A stretch of DNA of 64,000 nt from contig NZ_JRPQ01000160.1 in assembly GCF_000762405.1 (NCBI RefSeq), positions 1-64,000 of the forward strand. Direction: 5' to 3'. Positions 26,170 to 36,241 of the stretch are shown here, one piece after another. Every line of letters begins with the position of its first letter. Position 1 is the stretch's first letter. The notes below the pieces were generated by a model. The model made no database searches. It saw only the letters and a program-made list of their open reading frames with translations, and had not been told where the DNA came from. The DNA is from Hoylesella timonensis S9-PR14. GTDB taxonomy: Bacteria; Bacteroidota; Bacteroidia; Bacteroidales; Bacteroidaceae. The position numbers were made by a program, and so were the translations under genes.

Positions 26170-27202
26170 ATTGATAGACAGAATAAAGCTCCCTTTCCGA
26201 AAAGAGAGGGAGCTTTATTCGTCTCTATATAACATCATTGGTTTTTATCCCCACGATATAAGTTATTATAAATTAGCCTTGATGCATAAGAGCGTGATGC
26301 GACGCAATGCCAAGGGAAGACCAGTGAACAACGAACGCTTAGAGTTTCTTGGAGATGCTGTTCTCGATGCTATCGTCGGTCATATTGTTTATGAACATTT
26401 TCCTGGAAAGCGAGAGGGATTCTTAACAAATACCCGTAGTAAATTGGTTCAACGCAGCACATTGAACAAATTGGCAAACGAGATGGGGATATGTAAGCTG
26501 TTATTGAGCAGTGGTCGTAGTTCTTCTCACAATAGCTATGTGGGTGGAAATGCTTTCGAAGCCTTGGTAGGTGCTATTTATTTGGATCGTGGTTATGATG
26601 CTTGTATGCGATTTATGAAAAATCGTATATTGTCAGAAATGCTCAATATAGATAAGGTTGCTTATAAAGAAGTTAATTTTAAAAGCAAGCTGATAGAGTG
26701 GAGTCAAAAGAATAGAGTCAAGATTCATTTCAATTTGTTGGAACAAAAGAAGGATGAAAATGGAAATCCCATTTTCAAATATCTTGTCGAATTGGAAGGC
26801 ATTGAAGGGTGTTCAGGCGAAGGATTTAGTAAGAAGGAGAGCCAACAATTGGCGAGTAAACTCACTTTGGAACAATTAAAACGTCAACCAAAGTTTATTG
26901 ACGAGGTGTTTGTTGCTAAGACAAATCGTACAAAAATGGAGGAAGAACCTGTGGCGATAGTTCCAGATGTAGCTCCTAAAGACGATTTTATCATTACGAA
27001 GACTACCGAAATAGAGAAGCATGAGTCGCCTTTTCAAGAAGAAGTATTTACAGACGATGACCAATTGAACGAGGAAAAACCAACTTCTTCATTAGAAGCA
27101 GAGATAGATGAACTGCACTTGGATGATATCAATGCTGCCGAACTTTCCCGTGAAGAGATTGTTGCGAAGGCAGAACAACAAGCTTTTTCGCAACAGAAAT
27201 AA
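26159..27202 (+). CDS. rnc: Ribonuclease III with an extended acidic tail
   Basis: A 347-residue protein, about 100 residues longer than typical RNase III. The signature NERLEFLGDAVLDA is near residue 57 and GNAFEALVGAIYLDRGYD near residue 131; the dsRNA-binding domain runs from about residue 178 to 245. After it comes an acidic, low-complexity tail (EEEPVAIVPDVAPKDDF to ELSREEIVAKAEQQAF) with no recognised fold. The enzyme cuts double-stranded RNA, for example rRNA precursors. It overlaps fabF by 11 nt and ends at a strong terminator. Confidence 0.93.
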   Translation: MLNKLIDRIKLPFRKERELYSSLYNIIGFYPHDISYYKLALMHKSVMRRNAKGRPVNNERLEFLGDAVLDAIVGHIVYEHFPGKREGFLTNTRSKLVQRSTLNKLANEMGICKLLLSSGRSSSHNSYVGGNAFEALVGAIYLDRGYDACMRFMKNRILSEMLNIDKVAYKEVNFKSKLIEWSQKNRVKIHFNLLEQKKDENGNPIFKYLVELEGIEGCSGEGFSKKESQQLASKLTLEQLKRQPKFIDEVFVAKTNRTKMEEEPVAIVPDVAPKDDFIITKTTEIEKHESPFQEEVFTDDDQLNEEKPTSSLEAEIDELHLDDINAAELSREEIVAKAEQQAFSQQK

Positions 27203-27258
27203 TATCACGGTGAGCGTTTGATAATGTTTTCAAAAATATAATAATAGACAATATTTCG

Positions 27259-27301
27259 AAAAAGTCAGGCTGTTTTGTGCATAAAAACAGCCTGACTTTT
27301 T
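27259..27301 (+). terminator. Strong terminator after rnc
   Basis: An 18-bp stem (27259-27276 with 27284-27301, core AGTCAGGCTG) with a 7-nt loop ends in a T run. It closes the acpP-fabF-rnc operon and could also work on the minus strand. Confidence 0.9.
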
Positions 27302-27422
27302 TGGATAGGGTAGTAAGAAAGAATTTCATTGGTTATCAAATTTACGAATTAGAATCATATTCTATAAATCTTTTGGTGTACCAAAAATTCGTTAAATCGT
27401 GATTATTTTATTTCAAAAGTAT

Positions 27423-27430
27423 TACTTTTG
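27423..27430 (+). promoter_or_regulatory. -7 box upstream of the S8 protease gene
   Basis: TACTTTTG lies 27 nt before the ATG at 27458. No TTTG is found at the usual -33 distance. As no clear promoter or terminator is seen between the following genes up to 37522, it may serve the whole block. Confidence 0.55.
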
Positions 27431-27457
27431 TAATTTATATTCAAATTTATTTGCTGG

Positions 27458-29014
27458 ATGTTTTGTAGAAAATTTTTGTTTTCAGGTTGCTTGTTATTTT
27501 GTTTAGGTCTTTCATCAGTCGCATTCGCTTGTTCTGCTGAACCAAATAATTGGTATCGATTAAATCCCGATTCTGTGCAGGGAGCTGCTATTGATGCAGC
27601 TCTTCAATACCTTTCAAAGTATCATCAAAAGAAGCAAAAGCCAATCATTGTAGGAATTATCGATTCAGGCATTGATACTACTGTCGTTGATTTGCAGGAT
27701 GCTTTGTGGAGAAATCCTAAAGAAGTTGCAGGAGATGGAAAAGATAATGATAAAAATGGCTATATTGATGACGTTCATGGGTGGAATTTCTTGGGTACGG
27801 CAGACGGATCGTTTAACATGACCAGTGCAGGTACAGAAGAATATCGGCAGTTTAAGCGTTTATATCCAAAGTATAAAAACATCAATCAGGTGAGCACTGC
27901 GGATAGTACAGAATATCATTATTATTTGCAAATGAAGAAGAAAGCTGGTATTGCTAATTATCTTCGCATGTATAAGTTTTCAATCATTAAGAATAAGGCA
28001 TTGCAAACGATGGATACCTTGGTGCGCCGTTATGCAGCTATTGATACCATCACAATCAATGGTGTGATGCACCTGCAAGTGCCAGACACGCTTTGGGAAC
28101 AGGCGGCAGAGAAGATTTATGCCGACCTCATACGTGCCAAAACAACGATGAAGTGGACTCAATTTGTTCGTCAACAAAATAATCATCTTCAGTTGATGAA
28201 AACGAGAATTGACGGAATTGAGCGTGCAAAGGATAAGCGATTGCTCATGGGAGATAATCTCTTGGATGAGACAGATCGATTTTATGGCAATCCTATACTA
28301 ACCATCGATGGTTGCTATCATGGAACTTTTGTGGCTGGTGTCATTGCAGGACAGGGGAAAAATGGTCATGAAATCTGGCAAGGAGTGTATCCAAAAGCCC
28401 AGCTCATGATTATTCGTGCTGCGCCCGATGGCGATGAATACGATAAAGATATCGCCTCTGCTATTCGTTATGCGGTTGATAATGGCGCAAAAGTAATCAA
28501 TATCAGTTTAGGAAAATATACCTCTCCAACCCCTCAAATGGTGAATAATGCCCTTGCATACGCTGCCCAAAAGGACGTTTTAATTGTGCATGCGGCTGGT
28601 AATAATCATTTGAATGTGGATTCAGTTGATTACTTTCCCACAGGTTTGGATGCCCATGGAAAGTTTTATCCCAATTTTATAAGGGTGGGTGCTTCTACTA
28701 AAAAGGGAGCTGTGTCCTCCATATCCAACTACGGAAAGCAACGTGTACACTTATTTGCACCGGGTGAAGAGATTACTTCTGTTGTACCAGGCAATCAGTA
28801 TGCTACCGAGAATGGAACTTCTATTGCAGCTCCCATTGTAAGTGGAGTAGCTGCTTTGATAAGGAGTTATTTTCCGAAATTGAAAGCATCGCAAGTGGTA
28901 AAGATTTTAATGAATAGTGTTCAGCCAATGAAAAATAAGGATGCAAGCATCAGTGGTGGTAGCTTAAATGCATTGCAAGCCGTAAAATTGGCAGAAAAAA
29001 CAAAGCGTAGGTAG
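27458..29014 (+). CDS. Subtilisin-like serine protease (S8), exported
   Basis: A 518-residue protein with a signal sequence ending near residue 24 (VAFAC; a lipobox is possible but not canonical). The S8 triad is visible: Asp69 in VGIIDSGID, His288 in GCYHGTFVAGVIAG and Ser455 in ENGTSIAAPIVSGVAALI. About 200 residues are inserted between Asp and His, including a Ca-binding-like segment GDGKDNDKNGYIDDVHGWNF, as in other Bacteroidota S8 proteases. It would cut proteins outside the cytoplasm. The S9 peptidase starts immediately after its stop codon, so the two are likely a protein-to-peptide digestion pair. Confidence 0.92.
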   Translation: MFCRKFLFSGCLLFCLGLSSVAFACSAEPNNWYRLNPDSVQGAAIDAALQYLSKYHQKKQKPIIVGIIDSGIDTTVVDLQDALWRNPKEVAGDGKDNDKNGYIDDVHGWNFLGTADGSFNMTSAGTEEYRQFKRLYPKYKNINQVSTADSTEYHYYLQMKKKAGIANYLRMYKFSIIKNKALQTMDTLVRRYAAIDTITINGVMHLQVPDTLWEQAAEKIYADLIRAKTTMKWTQFVRQQNNHLQLMKTRIDGIERAKDKRLLMGDNLLDETDRFYGNPILTIDGCYHGTFVAGVIAGQGKNGHEIWQGVYPKAQLMIIRAAPDGDEYDKDIASAIRYAVDNGAKVINISLGKYTSPTPQMVNNALAYAAQKDVLIVHAAGNNHLNVDSVDYFPTGLDAHGKFYPNFIRVGASTKKGAVSSISNYGKQRVHLFAPGEEITSVVPGNQYATENGTSIAAPIVSGVAALIRSYFPKLKASQVVKILMNSVQPMKNKDASISGGSLNALQAVKLAEKTKRR

Positions 29015-31255
29015 ATGAGAAAAATTATTCTTGCATTACTTTTAGCACCTCCGATTTTTGCTTGGGCACAACAAACAAATTGGCAGCAGGTAGCATTACA
29101 TTCAGAAAAGGCGGTTAAAAAGCGCCTGAGTAGTGATGTCTTGGCATCTCCGACATGGATAGCTCAATCTTCATTTGTGAATTATCACCGCACCGAGAAT
29201 GGTCATTTGGTGCGTTATATCTTAGATGCAAAGACGGGGAAGCGAGAAAAATTGATAGCTGACGTTCCTGCTTTCCTGAAGCAATATCAACAACTTACAG
29301 GAGATACTGCTTTTGGCAATGACCAATTACGATACTTGAATGTACAATTTGTGAAAGGGAATAGTCAACTATTTACCTTTAAGAACAAAGGTACTGTCAA
29401 ACTATTTAATCGAAAGACAGGAAAACTGCTACTTCAAAAGAAATCTCAAGAAAGCAATACGCTGGAGAGAGAAGACCGCCAAAAGTATCCCTATCAAACT
29501 GTTGATTCGGCTTTTACGATGCTTGGTGACCAATACAACCTTTACGTAAGAAACAACATCACGGGAAAAATGAGGCAACTTACCACCGATGGTAAAGCGT
29601 ATGCGTCGTATTGTCACCGTTTGGCAAAAGACACACTCTTAGGAAGTAACATTACTGGCAACTGGTACGGACACCGGTTTGTGTGTTTTGTACAGGATGA
29701 TAGTCAGGTAGCCGACCTCTATATCATCAATGCATTGGCAAAACCACGCCCACGGTTAAAAACCAAAAAGATGCCCCTGCCCAACGAAAAACACGTGCGC
29801 CAGTACAAATTGTTTTGGTATAACGCTGATACAGATGAAGCAAAATTACTGCCCATAGAAAAGTTTAACGACCAGTATGTAGAATTAAACGACCGCCATA
29901 ATGGTCGTGACATTTATTTTACCCGTCGCAGTCGAGGGGTGGATACGCTACAATTATGCCATATTGACGTACAAACAGGAAAGGTGAGAGCATTGATAAC
30001 CGAGATTTCTAAACCACATCTTAATATTAATGAGATGAATTATCGGTTGGTAAATCATGGTCAGCAAATCATTTGGTGGTCGGATAGAACAGGACGAGGT
30101 AATTATTATCTCTATGATAAAAACGGTAAATTGCTCCATCAGATAACCCGAGGCGAACAGTTAGTGGCGAGCACAATTGTGTATATTGACACACTTTCCA
30201 ATACAATGATATTTGCTGGTTACGGACAAGAAAAGGGTATTGATCCTAATTATCGTTTCTTTTATAGAGTTGTGCTTAATGGTAAGCATCAGCAACTGTT
30301 GACACCAGGCAACGGAACACATACACTTGAGTTCTCGGATAACCGTCAATATGCTATTGATACTTATTCGCGAATGGATATGCCACCCGTCTTTCAGGTG
30401 ATAGATGTACGTCATCCAAGCCGCAGATACGAGATAAAGCGTGCCAACGAACAACAACTTTTGGCAGCAGGTTGGATAAAGCCAAAGCTTATTTCCGTGA
30501 AAGCACCCGACAAGAAAACAGAATTAACGGGTGTGATGTATCTTCCCTCCAATTTTGATGCTACCAAGAAATATCCTATCATCTCCAATGTTTATCCCGG
30601 TCCACAAGCCGATCAAGTACCCAGAGCATTTGTGATTGATGACAATGGCAATCAAAGTTTGGCAGAGTTAGGCTTTGTGGTGATTAATGTTCAGCCGCGT
30701 GGCAGTTCTCCCATTCGTGACAAAGCCTTTTATACCTACGGTTATGGCAATTTAAGAGATTATGCTGTGGGCGATGATAAGCACACCATCGAGACATTGG
30801 CTCAACGCTATCCGTTTATTGACCTTGCTCGTGTGGGCATTTATGGACATTCAGGAGGAGCTGCCGAGTCGGTGACAGCCCTGCTCACTTATCCAGATTT
30901 CTATAAAGTGGCAGTGGCAGCATCGGGCAATCATGACAACAATATCTATATACAATGGTGGGGTGAGACTTATCATGGCTTAAAACGTGTGCCCACCAAT
31001 ATGGAGTTAGCGCATCGATTGAAAGGTAAATTGTTACTTATTTCTGGTGATGTAGACGACAATGTGCCATGGGCATCTACCTTGCGAATGGCAGATGCGC
31101 TGATTAAAGCCAACAAACGATTCGATTTCATGGTATTGCCAGGCATGGATCATGCTGTGTACGGCCCTTATTATGATAATTTGATACGTTATTATTTTCG
31201 CGATCATCTGTTAAAACTCTCACCGAGAGACGTTGATATAGTAAATCATCAATAA
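29015..31255 (+). CDS. S9 family peptidase (dipeptidyl peptidase IV type), exported
   Basis: A 746-residue protein with a signal peptide ending AWAQ (residue 19). An N-terminal beta-propeller region is followed by the alpha/beta-hydrolase domain: Ser613 in IYGHSGGAAESV, Asp near residue 681 in SGDVDDNVPWAST and His713 in GMDHAVYG. The serine motif is G-H-S-G-G rather than the common G-W-S-Y-G. The family removes dipeptides from peptide N-termini, often after proline. Its ATG follows the S8 protease stop codon with no gap. Confidence 0.9.
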   Translation: MRKIILALLLAPPIFAWAQQTNWQQVALHSEKAVKKRLSSDVLASPTWIAQSSFVNYHRTENGHLVRYILDAKTGKREKLIADVPAFLKQYQQLTGDTAFGNDQLRYLNVQFVKGNSQLFTFKNKGTVKLFNRKTGKLLLQKKSQESNTLEREDRQKYPYQTVDSAFTMLGDQYNLYVRNNITGKMRQLTTDGKAYASYCHRLAKDTLLGSNITGNWYGHRFVCFVQDDSQVADLYIINALAKPRPRLKTKKMPLPNEKHVRQYKLFWYNADTDEAKLLPIEKFNDQYVELNDRHNGRDIYFTRRSRGVDTLQLCHIDVQTGKVRALITEISKPHLNINEMNYRLVNHGQQIIWWSDRTGRGNYYLYDKNGKLLHQITRGEQLVASTIVYIDTLSNTMIFAGYGQEKGIDPNYRFFYRVVLNGKHQQLLTPGNGTHTLEFSDNRQYAIDTYSRMDMPPVFQVIDVRHPSRRYEIKRANEQQLLAAGWIKPKLISVKAPDKKTELTGVMYLPSNFDATKKYPIISNVYPGPQADQVPRAFVIDDNGNQSLAELGFVVINVQPRGSSPIRDKAFYTYGYGNLRDYAVGDDKHTIETLAQRYPFIDLARVGIYGHSGGAAESVTALLTYPDFYKVAVAASGNHDNNIYIQWWGETYHGLKRVPTNMELAHRLKGKLLLISGDVDDNVPWASTLRMADALIKANKRFDFMVLPGMDHAVYGPYYDNLIRYYFRDHLLKLSPRDVDIVNHQ

Positions 31256-31274
31256 TCTATTTATATTCTTTTTT

Positions 31275-34200
31275 ATGAGAAAAAAAGCATTATTATTTTT
31301 TTGTTTCTGCCTCATCTCATTGGCAATCGTAGCTCAAAATCCACAAAAGAGCGATGCCATGGTGCAGGTAGTCACTACCATTACTGACACGGATGGCAAT
31401 CCCTTAGGAGGTGCCACGGTGAAAGTGAAGGGTAAACCTGTCGGAGTGATTGCCGATATGGACGGTAAAATTTCATTGTGGGTAGATAGAGGAAATACCA
31501 TTACGGTGTCGTATTTGGGCATGAAATCTAAGACTATCAAGGTGACAAGCGCTTTGACAAAGAACATTGTGCTTGAAAATGACGCCTCGTTGTTGGAACA
31601 AGTGGTTGTTACGGGATATACTCGTACCACTAAACGGCGTACCACAGGTTCGGTATCTACCATTACGGCAAAGGATTTGAATAAGAATCCTACCGCCAAT
31701 TTGGATATGCTGTTACAAGGAAAGATGGCAGGTGTCGATGTCAAAGCACTCTCTGGACGTCCTGGCGAATCTGCCAAAGTGCGTATTCGTGGTACCAATA
31801 CCATTACTGGAAATGCAGACCCGTTGTGGGTGGTAGATGGGGTAGCACTTCAAAAAGATTTGCCCACTATCTCGAAAGCACAAATGTTGTCAGGCAATTT
31901 CAGCGATATTTTTTCCAATGGTATTGCTGGTATCAATCCAAATGACATTGAAAGTGTTACCGTTTTGAAAGATGCATCGGCAGCAGCCATTTATGGTTCA
32001 CGTGCTGCGGGTGGTGTCATTGTAGTGACAACGAAGCGAGGAGTGGCAGGAAAATTACGCATCAACTATTCTGCCAATGCTACCATGGTCACTCGTCCAC
32101 CACGCGCTGTCGACTTAATGGATTCGAAAGAGAAACTTGCTTGGGAGCAAGAACTGTGGGATGAGTACTCTAAACCCTATTTCGAGAAGAACGAACGTTA
32201 CCCTGTGGTAGGCATCGTGGGCATGATTCGTTCGGGATATGGACAGTATAAGGGTATGAATAAAGAGCAGCAGGATGCAGAAATCGCCCGCTTAGGTAGT
32301 CATACAACCAACTGGTTCGATGAGCTTTTCCGCAATTCTGTATCGCAAAGCCACAACTTGTCTTTATCGGGAGGCTCTGAGAAGAGTACTTTTTATGTCT
32401 CTTTAGGCTTTTCTGAGAATGCAGGACTGGTAAAGAAAACTGATTATTCACGCTACAACATCAATTCTAAGTTGGACATCAAACCCAACAAACGTGTAAA
32501 ATTGGGGTTGTCATTAGATTTAGGTTGGCAAACGTCTAATAGTCCTTCTTTGGCAGTAGACTTGTTTAAATACGCCTATTTTGCTAACCCTTATGAGCGT
32601 GTGTATGACGAGCAGGGGAACTATGCAGCTGATCAGACTTATTATAATATCATGCTCGCCAACGGTTCTAAGTCAACCTTGCCTTTACCCGATAACGGGG
32701 TGAACATCATGAGAGAGATAAATAATACGTCCAGCAAGACTAAAAACTTCTCTACAACCGTTATTGGAAACATCACTATCAATATTATTGATAATCTTAA
32801 CTTTGAAGGTTTAGGCTCATACAGCTACACAACGAACAATGGAGATAATATCAATGATAAAGATACCTATACGGCTTGGCAGGACCGTCCTTTCGATTTA
32901 AAGACATTAACCTCTAAGCGTACTTATTCTTCTATTGCGCAAAGCTCTTCCTACAATAGTAGTTATAATTTGCGAGGACAGTTGCATTACTTCAATACCT
33001 TCAATGACAAACATTATATCAGTGGGTTGTTGGGTTCTGAAATCCGTGGACAATATGCAAAGAGTATTTTTGCTAAACGCTATGGTTACGACCCCGTGTC
33101 TGGCAATTCTGCCATGCCAGTCTATCCAGAAGGTAAGACTTTTGAGTATAACGACTTGAAAAACTATGCTTTACTCATGGATAATCTGTCAGGACAAAAT
33201 ATTGTAGAGGACAGGTTTGCATCGTTTTATTTTTCTGCAGATTATGTGTATAACAATCGCTATGTATTTTCGTTTACTGGCAGAACAGATGGTAGCAATA
33301 ATTTTGGTAGCAAGGAACAGTTCAATCCCACAGGCTCGTTAGGTCTGTCGTGGAATGTAGACCAAGAGTCGTTTATGGAAAAGCTCAAACCTATTATCAG
33401 TAGCTTGTCTTTACGCACTGCTTATGGGTTTACGGGTAATATCAATAAGTCGGTTCATCCACAAGTGATTATGGATTATCGACAGTCTTTCCGCAAAACA
33501 GATACCGACTATTATCGTATGGGCTGGATTAAGAAGGCACCAAATCCCAATTTGCGATGGGAGAAAACCAAAGATATGAAGGTGTCTATCGATGCAGGAT
33601 TTTTGAATGATCGCATCCGAATGACGGGTGAAATCTATAAACGTGTGACGAGTGATGCGGTTTCAGAGGTATTTATTCCTTATTCTACAGGATTCAGAAA
33701 CCAATCGTTCAACACTTCTAAGTTGTCAAATACGGGTGCTGAATTCACCTTGTCGGCTCAGGTGATTAAGCAAGACGACTGGAATTTGTTAATCTCTGGA
33801 AACATCGCCTACAATCGTAATAGGTTGTTGGAGTACAAGTCTATTGTTTCAGGTTTAGGTGAAGGAATCTATGTGGGTTATCCTATCGGCTCTATCTTCA
33901 GCGGAAAAGTAGCTGGCATTGATAGTCGGTTAGGACTCATTACGTACGAGCCACGCCCTGATGCAGTATTTGAAACCTCTGCAGACCGCAACAATGCGGA
34001 AAATTATTTGTTCTATTTGGGTACTTCTAACGCACCTACCAATGGCGGATATAGCATGAGCTTGTCTTATAAGCGATTGACATTTAGCTTATCTGGCACG
34101 TATTCTTTGGGCGGAAAGATTCTCAATCAGATCAATAGTCCTGTAGGTTATGGTTCTTTGAGTGGCACCACAGTAGAAAAAATACCCTCACAAATGAACG

Positions 34201-34583
34201 ACTTATATGTGAATCACCTCAATGTGACAAGGGATGTGGTGAACCGTTGGACCACAAAGAATCATCGAACCGATGCACATCCTCGTATTCTCGATGCGTA
34301 TGGCAAATATTATGGTTTGGACAATTATGTGGTTTCCTCTCCAAAAATTACCAAAGCCTCTTTATTAGAAGACGTTTCTTATTTTAAGATTGGCTCACTG
34401 AATTTAGCTTATAGTTTTGACACCAAGTTGATTCAGCGCATTGGTTTAAGCTCGCTCAGTGTTTCGTTCACAGCAGATAATATTTATACCTTTACCAATT
34501 ATTCGGGAATCGACCCCGAGAGTCCGGGTGCAGTATATCCTATGGCACGTAGTTTCTCAATGGGTGTATTTGTTGGATTTTAA
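31275..34583 (+). CDS. SusC/RagA-type TonB-linked outer-membrane transporter
   Basis: An 1102-residue protein: signal peptide (ending VAQ, near residue 21), carboxypeptidase-D-like domain (residues about 30-110, TDTDGNPLGGATVKVKGKPV), plug domain (LEQVVVTGYTRTTKRRTTGS, VLKDASAAAIYGSRAAGGVI), then a 22-strand barrel ending MARSFSMGVFVGF. SusC proteins import large oligomers with TonB energy. RagA-type members take peptides. Neighbouring proteases favour peptides or glycopeptides as substrate, which is inference. SusD follows after 14 nt. Confidence 0.95.
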   Translation: MRKKALLFFCFCLISLAIVAQNPQKSDAMVQVVTTITDTDGNPLGGATVKVKGKPVGVIADMDGKISLWVDRGNTITVSYLGMKSKTIKVTSALTKNIVLENDASLLEQVVVTGYTRTTKRRTTGSVSTITAKDLNKNPTANLDMLLQGKMAGVDVKALSGRPGESAKVRIRGTNTITGNADPLWVVDGVALQKDLPTISKAQMLSGNFSDIFSNGIAGINPNDIESVTVLKDASAAAIYGSRAAGGVIVVTTKRGVAGKLRINYSANATMVTRPPRAVDLMDSKEKLAWEQELWDEYSKPYFEKNERYPVVGIVGMIRSGYGQYKGMNKEQQDAEIARLGSHTTNWFDELFRNSVSQSHNLSLSGGSEKSTFYVSLGFSENAGLVKKTDYSRYNINSKLDIKPNKRVKLGLSLDLGWQTSNSPSLAVDLFKYAYFANPYERVYDEQGNYAADQTYYNIMLANGSKSTLPLPDNGVNIMREINNTSSKTKNFSTTVIGNITINIIDNLNFEGLGSYSYTTNNGDNINDKDTYTAWQDRPFDLKTLTSKRTYSSIAQSSSYNSSYNLRGQLHYFNTFNDKHYISGLLGSEIRGQYAKSIFAKRYGYDPVSGNSAMPVYPEGKTFEYNDLKNYALLMDNLSGQNIVEDRFASFYFSADYVYNNRYVFSFTGRTDGSNNFGSKEQFNPTGSLGLSWNVDQESFMEKLKPIISSLSLRTAYGFTGNINKSVHPQVIMDYRQSFRKTDTDYYRMGWIKKAPNPNLRWEKTKDMKVSIDAGFLNDRIRMTGEIYKRVTSDAVSEVFIPYSTGFRNQSFNTSKLSNTGAEFTLSAQVIKQDDWNLLISGNIAYNRNRLLEYKSIVSGLGEGIYVGYPIGSIFSGKVAGIDSRLGLITYEPRPDAVFETSADRNNAENYLFYLGTSNAPTNGGYSMSLSYKRLTFSLSGTYSLGGKILNQINSPVGYGSLSGTTVEKIPSQMNDLYVNHLNVTRDVVNRWTTKNHRTDAHPRILDAYGKYYGLDNYVVSSPKITKASLLEDVSYFKIGSLNLAYSFDTKLIQRIGLSSLSVSFTADNIYTFTNYSGIDPESPGAVYPMARSFSMGVFVGF

Positions 34584-34597
34584 AAGTTAGAATCAGT

Positions 34598-35998
34598 ATG
34601 AAAAAGATATATTTTATAATTCTCGTAGCCATGTCGCTTGTATCCTGCGACAAATACTTGGATATCAAACCTTATGGAAAGACTGTACCTAAAACTCCTG
34701 AAGAGTTTTCAGCGCTCCTTCATAGTCATCTCAATGACATGGACGAAGGCGGCTCCACTGGCTTCATCGATAATGTGGGTACCATTGTGAATTTAGATGC
34801 TGGATGTGGAGATGATTTTGAGGCTTGTCTCACTGCTAACAGCGGTCAAGGACTGCCATTTTATGTGGGTAATCTTGTCGGTGGAACGTATGCAGCGGGC
34901 AAATATGAACAACTCTATCAGGTCATTCGCGATTGTAATATTGTCATTGACAACCTTGATGATGACGGCACTAAAGCTGCCAACACTATCTTGGCAACAG
35001 CTTATGGCTTGCGTGCTGTGTGTTATTATCAGCTGTTGCGTTACTTTTGTGAAGCACCAGAGAAAGGCAATATGGACAATCAGTTAGGTTTGGCATTGGT
35101 TCAGACCTTCAATCTTGAAGACCGCCCGTTGCGAAGTTCAATGCAAGCTACGGTCGACTTCATCGAAGCTGATTTGAAAAAATCAATCAATTATCATTCC
35201 ACCGATGCGTTGTACCGCTTTACAGAGCCTGTCTGTAAGGGCTATTTAGCTCGATTGTATTTTTGGACAGAGCAGTGGAGTAAAGTGCTTCCGTTGACAG
35301 CCGAACTGTTAAAAGCCTATCCAATTCTTCAAATCAATAATTATAAAGAGGTGATGGGTACGCCTTTCAAAGTAGGGTCAAACCAGCTCATCAAGGCTTA
35401 CAGTACGTCTTCGGGGAATAATCAGGATTTCCTTGCCACTACGACAGAAATCAAATACCGCCCAGTAAGTATTCGTTTTTTGAATAGTTTTAGTGTCGCT
35501 GACACGGCAAAAGATGTTCGTTACAAATTCTATGTCACCCCTGAACGTGTGGCAGTCAAAACATTCTTCTGTGGGTTGCGCTCCGAAGAGCTGAAACTCA
35601 TGCAAGCTGAAAGCTATTACCATTTGGGCAAAACAAACGAGGCTTTAGCCGAACTCAATGACCTTCGGTTGGCGCGTGTAAAAGATGCGCAAGCATGGAC
35701 CATGGCAACGCTGCCTCCTGCTAATTCCTATGAGGTGATTCAGGAGGACGCTGAGGGTAAGCCTCTCAATCCTTTGATTTCTGCCATCTTACAGGAAAGA
35801 CGTAAAGAGTTGTTTTTAGAGGGAGACAGATTCTTTGAGTTAAAGCGCAATGGAACACCTGAATTCTGGACAGCTTACCAGTCTTTGAAGTACACCACAC
35901 GCAAGTTCATGTACACTTTCCCCATCCCTATTGCCGAAATAGAGAAAATCAGCGGTTTGAAACAGAACCCAGGGTATGACAAAATCATTACTTACTAA
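34598..35998 (+). CDS. SusD/RagB-type surface lipoprotein
   Basis: A 466-residue lipoprotein (lipobox SLVSC, Cys17) with the SusD opening DKYLDIKPYGKTVPKTPEEF, TPR-like helices (GLRAVCYYQLLRYFCEAP) and the SusD C-terminal domain ERRKELFLEGDRFFELKRNG to FMYTFPIPIAEI. It forms the lid of the SusC transporter and binds the substrate. It is slightly shorter than average. Confidence 0.93.
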   Translation: MKKIYFIILVAMSLVSCDKYLDIKPYGKTVPKTPEEFSALLHSHLNDMDEGGSTGFIDNVGTIVNLDAGCGDDFEACLTANSGQGLPFYVGNLVGGTYAAGKYEQLYQVIRDCNIVIDNLDDDGTKAANTILATAYGLRAVCYYQLLRYFCEAPEKGNMDNQLGLALVQTFNLEDRPLRSSMQATVDFIEADLKKSINYHSTDALYRFTEPVCKGYLARLYFWTEQWSKVLPLTAELLKAYPILQINNYKEVMGTPFKVGSNQLIKAYSTSSGNNQDFLATTTEIKYRPVSIRFLNSFSVADTAKDVRYKFYVTPERVAVKTFFCGLRSEELKLMQAESYYHLGKTNEALAELNDLRLARVKDAQAWTMATLPPANSYEVIQEDAEGKPLNPLISAILQERRKELFLEGDRFFELKRNGTPEFWTAYQSLKYTTRKFMYTFPIPIAEIEKISGLKQNPGYDKIITY

Positions 35999-36003
35999 TT
36001 AAA

Positions 36004-36237
36004 ATGATAATGAAGATGAAACAATATCTCAAAATATTTCTTCCTGCGGTCATCATGTTGATGACAGCAATGGGGTCTGTATCCTGTCAACAGGAAGATG
36101 AGGTTCCTCCACGCGAAACAAGTACTTACCTGAAAAAGGTATATAAAATGCCTGAGCCAGAGGATTTGTCTTCCGCCGATAAACAAGAGGTGGATGCCAT
36201 TAAGGATGAATATAATAAGTCAACCAACAATCATTAA
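36004..36237 (+). CDS. Small lipoprotein of the SusCD operon
   Basis: A 77-residue protein with a lipoprotein signal (MLMTAMGSVSC, lipobox cysteine near residue 28) and a short charged mature part (QQEDEVPPRETSTYLKKVYKMPEPEDLSSADKQEVDAIKDEY). No known domain is recognised. It starts 5 nt after susD and ends 4 nt before the next lipoprotein start, so it is a true operon member. A role as an accessory surface lipoprotein of the transport complex is only inference from position. Confidence 0.75.
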   Translation: MIMKMKQYLKIFLPAVIMLMTAMGSVSCQQEDEVPPRETSTYLKKVYKMPEPEDLSSADKQEVDAIKDEYNKSTNNH

Positions 36238-36241
36238 AATT

